Assembly (NCBI RefSeq): GCF_004345785.1 | Contig: NZ_SLXI01000005.1 | Span: 124,001 to 188,000 of the forward strand | Reading direction: 5' to 3' | Origin: Bisgaardia hudsonensis | GTDB taxonomy: Bacteria > Pseudomonadota > Gammaproteobacteria > Enterobacterales > Pasteurellaceae | Length of the DNA: 64,000 nucleotides | Part shown: positions 23,786 to 34,652 of the stretch, piece by piece | Layout: every line of letters starts with the position of its first letter | How positions within the stretch are numbered: the stretch's first letter is position 1 | Position numbers and translations under genes: made by a program | The notes under the pieces: generated by a model | What the model was told of the DNA's origin: nothing | The model's input: the letters and a program-made list of their open reading frames with translations, nothing else | The model's database searches: none

Positions 23786-25888
23786 TTATTTTTTACGAGC
23801 TTCAATAACTGCTTCCGCTACGTTCTTAGGTGCTTCAGCATACTTCAATGGTTCCATTGAATATGATGCACGACCTTGAGTTTGTGAGCGAAGATCTGTT
23901 GCATAACCAAACATTTCAGAAAGTGGTACTTCGGCATCAATCTTAACTACAAATTCATTTGCTTCCTGACCATTAACCATCGCACGACGACGACTTAAAT
24001 CACCAATTACATCACCAACATATTCAGGTGGAGTTTCTACTTCAACTTTCATAATTGGTTCAAGTAAAGCAGGATCAGCTTTATTAAACGCCGATTTAAA
24101 TGCTAGAGATGCAGCAAGCTTAAATGCTAATTCAGATGAGTCAACATCATGGTACGAACCAAAATGTAAACGTACACCTAAATCAACTACTGGATAACCA
24201 GCTAATGGACCAGATTTAAGTTGTTCTTGAATACCTTTATCAACTGCAGGAATATATTCTGTTGGAATCACCCCACCTTTGATTTCATTAACAAACTCAT
24301 ATCCTGGACCTTCAGGATCTAATGGATATAAATCAATAACAACATGACCATATTGACCACGACCACCAGATTGTTTTGCATGTTTACCTTCAACATCGTT
24401 AACACGTGCACGAATTGTCTCACGATATGATACTTGAGGTTTACCGATATTCGCTTCAACTTTAAATTCACGTTTCATACGATCAACGATGATATCTAAG
24501 TGTAACTCACCCATACCAGAGATAATAGTTTCACCAGATTCTTCATCAGTGTGAACACGGAAAGAAGGATCTTCTTGTGCAAGACGACCTAATGCAAGCC
24601 CCATTTTTTCTTGGTCAGCTTTTGTTTTAGGTTCTACCGCAACAGAAATTACAGGCTCAGGGAATTCCATACGCTCAAGGATAATTGGCGAATCAATTGC
24701 ACATAGAGTATCACCAGTAGCAACATCTTTTAATCCGATAGCAGCAGCAATATCACCAGCGCGAACTTCTTTAATTTCTTCACGTTTATTTGCGTGCATT
24801 TGAACAATACGACCAAAACGCTCACGTTTTTGTTTAACAGAGTTAACAACTGTATCACCAGAGTTAATTACACCAGAATACACACGGAAGAAAGTCAAGT
24901 TACCCACGAATGGGTCTGTTGCAATTTTAAATGCTAACGCTGAGAAAGGCTCATCATCACTCGCATGACGTTCACCTTCTGTTTCATCTGGATTAATACC
25001 TTTAATAGATTCAACGTCTGTTGGTGCTGGTAAATAATCAATTACTGCATCAAGCATTGCTTGAACACCTTTATTTTTAAAGGCTGAACCACAAGTAACA
25101 AGAATAATTTCTGTCGCTAAAACACGTTGACGTAAACCAAATTTAATTTCATCTTCAGTTAAATCTTCACCACCAAGGTATTTTTCCATTAATTCTTCTG
25201 AAGCTTCTGCCGCTGCTTCAACAAGATTATGACGCCATTCTTCACAAGCTTCTAACATATCAGCTGGCACATCTTCATAAGTAAACGTCATACCTTGATC
25301 AGCTTCATTCCAGTTGATTGCTTTCATTTTAAGCAAATCAACAACACCTTTGAAGTTTTCTTCTGAACCAATTGGTAATTGTAAAGGTACAGCTGTTCCA
25401 CCTAAACGTGTTTTAATTTGTTCAACAACACGTAAAAAGTTCGCACCCGTACGGTCCATTTTATTAACAAATGCGATACGTGGAACTTTATATTTATTAG
25501 CTTGACGCCATACAGTTTCTGATTGAGGTTGAACGCCACCAACCGCACAATATACCATTACTGCACCATCAAGAACACGCATAGAACGCTCTACTTCAAC
25601 AGTAAAGTCTACGTGTCCCGGAGTATCAATAACATTAATACGGTGTTTAGGGTATTGTTGTGACATACCACTCCAGAATGCTGTTGTTGCAGCTGAAGTA
25701 ATAGTAATACCACGCTCTTGTTCTTGTTCCATCCAGTCCATAGTTGCCGCACCATCGTGAACTTCACCGATTTTGTGACTTACGCCTGTATAGAAAAGGA
25801 TACGCTCTGAGGTAGTTGTTTTACCTGCATCAATGTGAGCACTAATACCGATATTACGATAATGCTCAATAGGGGTTACGCGAGCCAT
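23786..25888 (-). CDS. fusA: Elongation factor G
   Basis: EF-G drives ribosomal translocation with GTP. The 700 residues match the family, with G1 [15 protein letters not shown] near residue 17, switch [26 protein letters not shown], and the C-terminal domain IV motif [25 protein letters not shown] precedes the ATG. It follows rpsG in the str operon. Confidence 0.98.
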   Translation of the reverse strand: MARVTPIEHYRNIGISAHIDAGKTTTSERILFYTGVSHKIGEVHDGAATMDWMEQEQERGITITSAATTAFWSGMSQQYPKHRINVIDTPGHVDFTVEVERSMRVLDGAVMVYCAVGGVQPQSETVWRQANKYKVPRIAFVNKMDRTGANFLRVVEQIKTRLGGTAVPLQLPIGSEENFKGVVDLLKMKAINWNEADQGMTFTYEDVPADMLEACEEWRHNLVEAAAEASEELMEKYLGGEDLTEDEIKFGLRQRVLATEIILVTCGSAFKNKGVQAMLDAVIDYLPAPTDVESIKGINPDETEGERHASDDEPFSALAFKIATDPFVGNLTFFRVYSGVINSGDTVVNSVKQKRERFGRIVQMHANKREEIKEVRAGDIAAAIGLKDVATGDTLCAIDSPIILERMEFPEPVISVAVEPKTKADQEKMGLALGRLAQEDPSFRVHTDEESGETIISGMGELHLDIIVDRMKREFKVEANIGKPQVSYRETIRARVNDVEGKHAKQSGGRGQYGHVVIDLYPLDPEGPGYEFVNEIKGGVIPTEYIPAVDKGIQEQLKSGPLAGYPVVDLGVRLHFGSYHDVDSSELAFKLAASLAFKSAFNKADPALLEPIMKVEVETPPEYVGDVIGDLSRRRAMVNGQEANEFVVKIDAEVPLSEMFGYATDLRSQTQGRASYSMEPLKYAEAPKNVAEAVIEARKK

Positions 25889-25937
25889 TAATATTTCCTT
25901 TTTGGAATTTTATAAAATAAATTTTTAATATGGATAA

Positions 25938-25967
25938 GGCTCCATCGCATAATAATGAGATGAAGCC
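25938..25967 (-). other. Imperfect hairpin in the rpsG-fusA spacer
   Basis: GGCTCCATCGCAT and ATGAGATGAAGCC can pair as an 11-of-13 stem around AATA. No strong T-run follows on the minus strand, so it is not a typical terminator. It may be an mRNA processing or translational control element. Confidence 0.4.
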
Positions 25968-25989
25968 TGAAAAACTGATTACTAACTTA

Positions 25990-26502
<513 letters not shown>

Positions 26503-26587
26503 TCAATATATAAGCGAGTTGCTAAATGTACTGGAGTTTATGGTTAATTAATTTAATTAGCGTTTGGCCTTACTCAACGGAGAACCA

Positions 26588-26986
<399 letters not shown>

Positions 26987-27119
26987 TCATAATAAAATGT
27001 ATATTTATTAACCTATCCATTATTAGATAGACGTCAAATTCTAATATTGAAAAAATCAAAAGTCAAGAATTAAGCAAAATTCAACAAAATATTACCGCAC
27101 TTTTACTTTAACACTTTGA

Positions 27120-27983
27120 CTAGCACTTTAATTTATCTATGGCTTCTTTATTGAAGAAATAATGCGTACCACAACATTCACATTGCATATCAATACTGCC
27201 TTTATGTTCTTCCAATACTTCATTCAATTCCTGATCGGATAACAGCAATAATGCCGCACCTGATCGCTCCATTGAACAACCACAAAAGAATTGCACCTTA
27301 TGAGACGGGTAAATTTCTACCATTTCTTCGTGGTATAAACGATACAGCAATTCCTCTGCTGTCAAACCAAACAGTTCTTCGTCTTTTACTGTCGCACATA
27401 ATGTTGCTAGATGATCAAAATCATCTTCTGTTCCAGTACCATCTGGTATTACTTGCAATAGCATACCTGCAGCAACAGGCTTTCCATCAAAAACGCCTGT
27501 ACGGATAAATAATTTGGTTTTTAATTGCTCGGAACGTACAAAGTAATCCTCTAAACATTCAGTAATAGTTGGTTTATCAAGTGCTATTACTCCTTGATAA
27601 CGCTCCCCTTCTTCTGGTGCAATAGTAATAACAAGTACACCTTTGCCAATCATATCAGTTAACGACATCTTTTCGTCAATTACACCATCAACACGAGCTA
27701 ACGCTCGAATATTTTGTGTATCAGTACCATTAACCAATGCTAATTTTAAAGGTCCATCACCTTGAATTTGTACAGTAATATTCCCTTTAAATTTTAAAGT
27801 TGCTGTTAATAAATTGGTTGCCACCATCATTTCACCCAACAAATTTTGTACAGCTATGGGATAATGATGGGTATTGAGGGTATCAATAAAAGTTTGATTT
27901 AATCTCACCCATTCACCACGAACAGCTCTGTCTTTAAATAAATAACGGTAAAGCTTATCGTTATCTTGTATATAATTATTCAT
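27120..27983 (-). CDS. hslO: Redox-regulated chaperone Hsp33
   Basis: Hsp33 is a cytoplasmic holdase switched on by oxidation, when zinc-bound cysteines form disulfides and part of the protein unfolds. The 287 residues end in the zinc-centre cysteines FFCGCSMERS and CECCGTHYFF. I start at the ATG at 27983 (MNNYIQDNDKLYRYLF), because this matches the family better than the ATG 12 bases earlier. It is near hslR, as in E. coli. Confidence 0.95.
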   Translation of the reverse strand: MNNYIQDNDKLYRYLFKDRAVRGEWVRLNQTFIDTLNTHHYPIAVQNLLGEMMVATNLLTATLKFKGNITVQIQGDGPLKLALVNGTDTQNIRALARVDGVIDEKMSLTDMIGKGVLVITIAPEEGERYQGVIALDKPTITECLEDYFVRSEQLKTKLFIRTGVFDGKPVAAGMLLQVIPDGTGTEDDFDHLATLCATVKDEELFGLTAEELLYRLYHEEMVEIYPSHKVQFFCGCSMERSGAALLLLSDQELNEVLEEHKGSIDMQCECCGTHYFFNKEAIDKLKC

Positions 27984-28046
27984 AATAAAATCCAATTTTT
28001 GTTAATAATGAAAAGAAATATTGAGATAAAATTAACAATTACAACC

Positions 28047-28457
28047 CTATTGATGTTTAAACTTAATCAAATCTCGACGCTCTTTTTTATTTGGACGACG
28101 ATCAGGATGTGGCATAGAAAGTGCATTATTTTTTCTTGCTATAGCTAATTTTTCTCTTGTTTCAATACTTTTTTGTGTTTCTTTATATAAAAGCTGTGCC
28201 TCAGATGCCCCTCGTCGTTGAATAGATAACTGTAATACTTCAACTTCTTTTTCTTCATTTCCTTGACGTAATTTAATAATAGCACCAATTTCCACGGTTT
28301 TATTTGGCTTAGCTCGCTGATTATTATAATGTACTTTACCACCATCAATCATTGCCTTAGCAAGTGAACGTGTTTTGTAAAAACGAGCTGCCCATAACCA
28401 CTTATCTAACCGAATATCATTATCTTGGTTTATATCATCTAAATTCTTTTTTGCCAT
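28047..28457 (-). CDS. hslR: Heat shock protein 15 (ribosome-associated)
   Basis: Hsp15 binds stalled 50S subunits carrying nascent-chain tRNA and helps recycle them. The 136-residue protein has an S4 RNA-binding domain (IRLDKWLWAARFYKTRSLA; AMIDGGKVHYNNQRAKP) and a basic C-terminal tail. It starts 6 bases after the yrfG stop and is followed by hslO, the yrfG-hslR-hslO order of enterobacteria. Confidence 0.93.
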   Translation of the reverse strand: MAKKNLDDINQDNDIRLDKWLWAARFYKTRSLAKAMIDGGKVHYNNQRAKPNKTVEIGAIIKLRQGNEEKEVEVLQLSIQRRGASEAQLLYKETQKSIETREKLAIARKNNALSMPHPDRRPNKKERRDLIKFKHQ

Positions 28458-28463
28458 AATATA

Positions 28464-29114
28464 TCAAATTAACTCCAAATAATTTTTTACACTAATATGA
28501 TTTTTGAATGTCTTAATTGGCACACTGCTATCTGGATTTTCTACCCCGATGGTATAAGCAATACCAAACTGTTTTGCACTGTCTAGTACTTTTTCTGTAT
28601 CGTCCATAAAAAAAGTTCGGCTGGGATCAAAAGGATAATAAGACTGTAAACTATTCCACAATGCTTGCTCTACTTTTGGAAAACCAAACTGATGTGTCGA
28701 AAATAATGCATTAAAGTGCGGTGATAAATTACAATGATTTAATTTTACCTGTAAACTAAAAGGGTGACTATCCGTCAACAAAATTAAGTGTTTTCCTTTT
28801 GTTTTTATTGCTTGTAAAAATGGATAAACATCTTCTCGAACCTTAGTTTGCTTAGCTTGTAATGCCAATAAATCCCTTATAGGCAAATTAAGTTTATTTT
28901 CCCAAAAATCAATATCATACCAATCCATACTATGCTCAATTTCATCATAATATCGTTTAAGTAAGCGATGACTATCATCTATTGATATAGCATACTTACG
29001 AGAATAGGCTTCAGGGACAATATATTTCCAGAAGGAATGATCTAAATAAAGGTCAATTAGCGTCCCATCTAAATCCAAAATTACCGTATCAATATTCTGC
29101 CAATTAATTTTCAA
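28464..29114 (-). CDS. yrfG: HAD-family GMP/IMP nucleotidase
   Basis: This 216-residue haloacid-dehalogenase-type phosphatase has motif I LDLDGTLIDLYLD (catalytic Asp pair), motif II LLTDSHPFSL, and motif IV FMDDTEKVLDSAKQFG. E. coli YrfG dephosphorylates purine nucleotides, mainly GMP and IMP. The assignment is supported by the hslR-hslO neighbours; substrate preference is inferred. A USS at 28714 is in the gene. Confidence 0.87.
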   Translation of the reverse strand: MKINWQNIDTVILDLDGTLIDLYLDHSFWKYIVPEAYSRKYAISIDDSHRLLKRYYDEIEHSMDWYDIDFWENKLNLPIRDLLALQAKQTKVREDVYPFLQAIKTKGKHLILLTDSHPFSLQVKLNHCNLSPHFNALFSTHQFGFPKVEQALWNSLQSYYPFDPSRTFFMDDTEKVLDSAKQFGIAYTIGVENPDSSVPIKTFKNHISVKNYLELI

Positions 29115-29320
29115 ACACTCCCCCTTAATTTATAACAATTTAATAAAAATGGTTACTTTACCATTCTATCACAGAACATTATCATTATTCTCACCAAAAA
29201 TCCCCTTGTTCAAAGCCCGTTAATTCCAATACTTCAAAACACCCAATATGAATCAAATTCATAGATAAATGAAAATAATAAAATTGACATAACATTCTTA
29301 TCGCTCTAAATTAGCCATAA

Positions 29321-29344
29321 AGACATCTAAACGCCCAGACATCT
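29321..29344. promoter_or_regulatory. MetJ operator (met boxes) upstream of metF
   Basis: Three contiguous 8-base boxes read AGACATCT, AAACGCCC, AGACATCT; the outer two match the AGACGTCT consensus at 7 of 8 positions. They lie 33 bases before the metF start. This layout is that of a MetJ-SAM repressor operator. Confidence 0.85.
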
Positions 29345-29352
29345 AATTATAA

Positions 29353-30255
<903 letters not shown>

Positions 30256-30287
30256 AATGGCACTTTTCTTGATAAACACAATAATCA

Positions 30288-30315
30288 AAAGTGCGGTATT
30301 ATTTTTCCGCACTTT
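30288..30315. terminator. Hairpin terminator of inverted uptake signals between metF and metR
   Basis: AAAGTGCGG and CCGCACTTT form a perfect 9-bp stem around a 10-nt loop. The structure lies between convergent genes and includes the metR stop codon region. The left arm is a complete USS (30289-30297). Confidence 0.7.
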
Positions 30316-31237
30316 CAAGTGTTAACAAATCAGGTATAGTAGCAAAGCTTTCAGCTTGTACCGTGTTGTGAAAATCTGAAATATATGCCACCTTCGTATC
30401 CGTTTTACGAATCGCACCATAAAGATTACTATATAATCCACCTTGAGTAATACGCTTGGCTACAACATAACCTTTTTCTAAATAAGGTTTTACTGTCCAA
30501 TAAGGCAATGCTGCAATTCCCCTTTTACTTGCCACAAGTTGAATAATCGCAATAGTTAATTCACTGGTTCTACGCACGGGATTAATCCCCTTAGGATGTA
30601 AAACTTTACGAATTAAATCTAGCATATCATCAGAAACAGGATAAGTAATAAGTGTTTCCTCTCGGAAATCTTCCGCTTCCCAAACATTTTTTTCAGCTAA
30701 AGGATGATCTTTAGAACAAATACCAACCATTTCATAAGAGAACAAAGGATAATAGCTAATATCCGCATTCTCTTCTAATTCTGAAACCACCACCCAATCT
30801 GCTCGATAACTTAATAATAAACCGATAGTATCTGTATGAAATCCTGATAAAATATCCAACTCAACTAATGGCCATCCTTGACGAAACCTATCCATTGAGG
30901 GCATTAACCAGTCAAAACAAGTATGACATTCTACTGCTATTCGTAATTCTCCAGCCTTACCTTGTTTTACCCTAACAAGATCCAATTCAGCATCAATTAC
31001 TTTAGGTAAAACATCATTTGCTAATTTAATTAAACGTTCTCCCGCAGGTGTAAAACGTATGGGCTGTGTTTTTCGTTCAAACAATGCCAAATCATATTGA
31101 TCTTCCAAACATTTAATCTGATGTGAAAGTGCCGATTGAGTCAAATGCACTCGCTTAGCCGCAAGAGATACACTGCCAGTTTCTTTAAGTGCTAACAATG
31201 TTTTTAAATGACGAAGCTCCAAAAATATTGGTTTCAT
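30299..31237 (-). CDS. metR: LysR-family activator of methionine genes
   Basis: MetR activates metE (and often metF) with homocysteine as co-inducer. The 312-residue protein has the LysR helix-turn-helix LALKETGSVSLAAKRVHLT at about residues 15-33 (QSALSHQIKCLE follows) and an effector-binding domain with ASKRGIAALPYWTV. It is divergent from metE, the classical arrangement. Its 3' end runs into the USS hairpin shared with metF. Confidence 0.94.
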   Translation of the reverse strand: MKPIFLELRHLKTLLALKETGSVSLAAKRVHLTQSALSHQIKCLEDQYDLALFERKTQPIRFTPAGERLIKLANDVLPKVIDAELDLVRVKQGKAGELRIAVECHTCFDWLMPSMDRFRQGWPLVELDILSGFHTDTIGLLLSYRADWVVVSELEENADISYYPLFSYEMVGICSKDHPLAEKNVWEAEDFREETLITYPVSDDMLDLIRKVLHPKGINPVRRTSELTIAIIQLVASKRGIAALPYWTVKPYLEKGYVVAKRITQGGLYSNLYGAIRKTDTKVAYISDFHNTVQAESFATIPDLLTLESAEK

Positions 31238-31400
31238 TATTAAAAATACTCATAATTAATAAAATATTGATGAAAATTATAACATTTAATCAAAAAAATA
31301 TAATTAATTTATCAGAAAATACAACTTACAGATCAAATAAAATAACAAAAATAGAATATAACCATATAATTTTAATGATATTTTTTGATTATTAAAATTT

Positions 31401-31417
31401 TTCATAATCAATGTGAA
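31401..31417. promoter_or_regulatory. Candidate LysR-type (MetR) binding palindrome
   Basis: TTCA-N9-TGAA is a symmetric site in the metR-metE spacer, about 60 bases before the metE met boxes. Its symmetry and position suit a LysR regulator. It differs in half-site order from the published E. coli MetR consensus, so this is tentative. Confidence 0.35.
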
Positions 31418-31461
31418 AATTATTATCTTGCATAATTAAATTTTTTTGTCATTATACATAA

Positions 31462-31485
31462 AGACGTTTAGATGTTTAGACTTCT
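31462..31485. promoter_or_regulatory. MetJ operator (three met boxes) upstream of metE
   Basis: AGACGTTT, AGATGTTT and AGACTTCT are three tandem 8-base boxes, each close to AGACGTCT. They lie 47 bases before the metE ATG. They also cover an earlier in-frame ATG at 31472, a further reason not to use it as the start. Confidence 0.85.
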
Positions 31486-31531
31486 AAAACCAATTACTCT
31501 GATTATAACTATTTTAAAAAAGGAAAATTTT

Positions 31532-33802
31532 ATGACAACACTTCATCACTTAGGATTTCCACGTGTGGGTGCAAAACGTGAACTTAAATTTGCACAAGAA
31601 CGTTATTGGCGTAAAGAATTATCTGAACAAGATTTACTTGATATCGCACAAAAACTACGAGAAATAAATTGGCAAAATCAAGCCAAAGAAAATGCCGATT
31701 ATGTTACCGTTGCAGACTTCACATTTTATGATCATATTTTAGATCTACAAGTTGCAACAGGTGCGATACCAAAACGTTTTGGATTTGATAGCCAAAAACT
31801 CACTTTAGAGCAATATTTTGAACTTGCTCGTGGTAATAAAGATCAATTTGCCATTGAAATGACAAAATGGTTTGATACCAATTACCATTATCTTGTCCCT
31901 GAATTTCATAAAAATACAGAGTTTAAAGCAAATCCAAGTCATTATGTTAAGCAAATTAAAGAAGCGAAAGCATTAGGTTTCAATACCAAACCTGTTATTG
32001 TCGGTCCACTAACATTTCTATGGTTAGGTAAAGAAAAAGGAGAGACCTTTAATCGCCTACAACTTCTTGAAAAGCTACTGCCTATTTATACTGAAATTTT
32101 AAATGCCTTCATTGCAGAAGGAGTGGAATGGATTCAAATTGATGAACCTGCATTAGCACTAGATCTTCCAAAAGAATGGCTAGAAGCTTACAATTATGTT
32201 TATACAGAACTAGCAAAAGTTAATGCAAGATTATTATTAACCACCTATTTTGGATCCGTAGCTGAACACGCGCCATTATTAAAATCACTACCAGTTGATG
32301 GCTTACATTTAGATTTAGTCAGAGCACCAGAACAATTATCTGCTTTTACCGATTATGAAAAAGTACTTTCATTAGGGGTAATTGATGGACGTAACATTTG
32401 GCGAGCAAATCTCAATGAAACGCTTAATTTATTAGAACCATTAAAAGCAACACTCGGTGAACGCCTATGGATCGCACCAAGCTGCTCATTATTGCACACG
32501 CCTTATGATTTAAGTGTTGAAACAGAATTACAAGATAAAAAACCTGATTTATACAACTGGTTATCTTTTACTTTACAAAAAATTAAAGAATTACATATAT
32601 TAAAGACCGCACTTAATCAAGGTCGTGATGCTGTTGCAGCGGAATTAGAACAAAGCCAACTTGCAGCACAAACAAGAGCAGAAAGTAAAGATATTCATCG
32701 TATCGAAGTCACTGCTAGATTAGCTCATTTACCAGAAAATGCAGACAAACGTAAATCACCTTTTGCAGAACGCATTAAAGAACAAAATCAATGGCTAAAT
32801 TTACCATTATTACCAACAACAACTATTGGATCATTCCCACAAACCCCTGAAATTCGTTATGCTCGTGCAAGTTTCAAAAAAGGTGAACTAAGCCTTGAAG
32901 ACTACGAAACGGCAATGAAAAAAGAAATTGAATATGTTGTTCGCCGTCAAGAAGAGCTTGATTTAGATGTTCTAGTTCACGGTGAAGCAGAACGTAATGA
33001 TATGGTCGAATATTTTGGAGAACTATTAGATGGCTTCGCATTTACTAAATTCGGTTGGGTACAAAGCTATGGTTCACGCTGTGTTAAACCGCCAGTAATT
33101 TATGGTGACGTCGCTCGTCCAACACCAATGACTGTTCGCTGGTCTCAATATGCACAAAGTTTAACGAAAAAAGTAATGAAAGGAATGTTAACTGGCCCAG
33201 TTACGATTTTACAATGGTCTTTTGTGCGTAATGATATTCCTCGCTCAACTGTTTGTAAGCAAATTGGTGTCGCATTATCTGATGAAGTTTTAGATTTAGA
33301 AAAAGCTGGCATTAAAGTTATCCAAATTGATGAGCCTGCAATTCGTGAAGGCTTACCACTAAAACGAGCAAATTGGGATAGCTACTTAAAATGGGCTGGA
33401 GAAGCCTTTAGATTAAGCTATATGGGAGTACAAGACGATACACAAATTCATACACATATGTGTTATTCAGAATTTAATGATATTCTTCCTGCGATTGCGG
33501 CATTAGATGCTGATGTGATTACCATCGAAACATCACGTTCTGATATGGAATTATTAACAGCATTTTCAGATTTTAAATATCCAAATGACATTGGTCCAGG
33601 TGTTTATGATATTCATAGCCCAAGAGTGCCAACGGCAGATGAAATTGAGCATTTATTGCGTAAAGCATTAAAAGTGGTACCAAAAGAACGTTTATGGGTC
33701 AATCCAGATTGTGGATTAAAAACACGAGGTTGGACGGAAACCATTGAACAACTACGTACAATGATTGATGTAACAAAAAAATTACGCAAAGAATTAGCAT
33801 AA
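31532..33802 (+). CDS. metE: Cobalamin-independent methionine synthase
   Basis: MetE moves the methyl group of 5-methyl-tetrahydropteroyl-triglutamate to homocysteine. The 756 residues match the family (about 753). Two barrel halves are visible: [18 protein letters not shown] at the start, and [10 protein letters not shown] opening the C-terminal half. Zinc ligands are in HTHMCYSEF and [11 protein letters not shown]. The start MTTLHHLGF is chosen because AAAAGGAAAA lies just upstream; 20 extra residues from an earlier ATG would overlap the met boxes. Confidence 0.97.
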   Translation: MTTLHHLGFPRVGAKRELKFAQERYWRKELSEQDLLDIAQKLREINWQNQAKENADYVTVADFTFYDHILDLQVATGAIPKRFGFDSQKLTLEQYFELARGNKDQFAIEMTKWFDTNYHYLVPEFHKNTEFKANPSHYVKQIKEAKALGFNTKPVIVGPLTFLWLGKEKGETFNRLQLLEKLLPIYTEILNAFIAEGVEWIQIDEPALALDLPKEWLEAYNYVYTELAKVNARLLLTTYFGSVAEHAPLLKSLPVDGLHLDLVRAPEQLSAFTDYEKVLSLGVIDGRNIWRANLNETLNLLEPLKATLGERLWIAPSCSLLHTPYDLSVETELQDKKPDLYNWLSFTLQKIKELHILKTALNQGRDAVAAELEQSQLAAQTRAESKDIHRIEVTARLAHLPENADKRKSPFAERIKEQNQWLNLPLLPTTTIGSFPQTPEIRYARASFKKGELSLEDYETAMKKEIEYVVRRQEELDLDVLVHGEAERNDMVEYFGELLDGFAFTKFGWVQSYGSRCVKPPVIYGDVARPTPMTVRWSQYAQSLTKKVMKGMLTGPVTILQWSFVRNDIPRSTVCKQIGVALSDEVLDLEKAGIKVIQIDEPAIREGLPLKRANWDSYLKWAGEAFRLSYMGVQDDTQIHTHMCYSEFNDILPAIAALDADVITIETSRSDMELLTAFSDFKYPNDIGPGVYDIHSPRVPTADEIEHLLRKALKVVPKERLWVNPDCGLKTRGWTETIEQLRTMIDVTKKLRKELA

Positions 33803-33831
33803 ATATAAAGTAAAAACACAACATCGTAAGC

Positions 33832-33876
33832 AAAACCAGAGCATAATAAATACCATAAACGCTCTGGTTTTTTTAT
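33832..33876 (+). terminator. Terminator after metE
   Basis: An 11-bp stem AAAACCAGAGC / GCTCTGGTTTT with an 18-nt loop is followed by a T run, 30 bases after the metE stop. Confidence 0.8.
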
Positions 33877-34003
33877 TTTCTGCTTTATCTTCAATTTAAA
33901 AAATATTATTTTTAACCTTTCCATTTCATCAACTTAGAGAGTATCATAACCAAATTACCCCCCTATTTTCATATCAAAATTAAAACTTATTTTATGAGGC
34001 AAT

Positions 34004-34555
34004 ATGAACATATTACAAAAACCAGAAATACTGTCTATTTCGACTGTAAGTAAATCACGTATTTTTGAAATACAGAGTATCGAGCTAAAATTTTCTAATG
34101 GTGAATACCGTGTTTATGAGCGTATCAAACCAAGTAGTCGTGCCGCAGTAATGATTTTAGCTATTGATGGTGATGATTTGTTAATGATAAAAGAGTATGC
34201 AGTCGGAACGGAACGTTATGAACTAGGTTTCCCCAAAGGATTAATGGACCCTAATGAAACGCCAGAAGAAAGTGCCAATAGAGAATTAAAAGAAGAAATA
34301 GGTTTAGGGGCAAATTCACTCACTCATTTAAGAACGATTAACAGTTCGCCAAGTTTTATGAATAACCCAATGCATATTTTCATTGCTAAAGATTTCTATC
34401 CTTGTAAGTTAGAAGGCGATGAACCAGAGCCATTACAACTTATCCGATACCCTTTAAATAAAATTGATCAATTACTCGCTGATCCTGATTTTTATGAGGC
34501 GAGAAATTTGACCGCACTTTATTTATTAAAAGATTATCTTAGTATAAAATCGTGA
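34004..34555 (+). CDS. nudE: ADP-compounds hydrolase (Nudix)
   Basis: NudE hydrolyses ADP-ribose, Ap3A and NADH-type compounds. The 183-residue protein has a complete Nudix box: G-LMDPN-E-TPEESAN-REL-KEEIG-L, preceded by YELGFPKG. GAGGCAAT precedes the ATG. The stop codon overlaps a strong CRP-like site that probably serves the next gene. A USS at 34511 is in the gene. Confidence 0.9.
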   Translation: MNILQKPEILSISTVSKSRIFEIQSIELKFSNGEYRVYERIKPSSRAAVMILAIDGDDLLMIKEYAVGTERYELGFPKGLMDPNETPEESANRELKEEIGLGANSLTHLRTINSSPSFMNNPMHIFIAKDFYPCKLEGDEPEPLQLIRYPLNKIDQLLADPDFYEARNLTALYLLKDYLSIKS

Positions 34556-34566
34556 TCTAAATCACA
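34551..34566 (+). promoter_or_regulatory. Near-consensus CRP site upstream of the OPT transporter
   Basis: CGTGATCTAAATCACA matches 14 of 16 bases of the CRP core palindrome TGTGATCTAGATCACA, with an AT-rich flank. Its centre is about 94 bases before the transporter start. TTATAT at 34605-34610 could be a -10 box at a class I distance. It overlaps the nudE stop. Confidence 0.7.
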
Positions 34567-34652
34567 TTTTATGCACAAACTTTTTTATTCCTAATTATTT
34601 AGCGTTATATTGAAGCGTTTTTCTAAAATAATATCAACATATGGAGCAATTT

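Noticed and set aside
31472..31531. A 20-residue N-terminal extension of metE
   Set aside because: Its ATG lies inside the met boxes and has no ribosome site; MTTLHHLGF is the family start.
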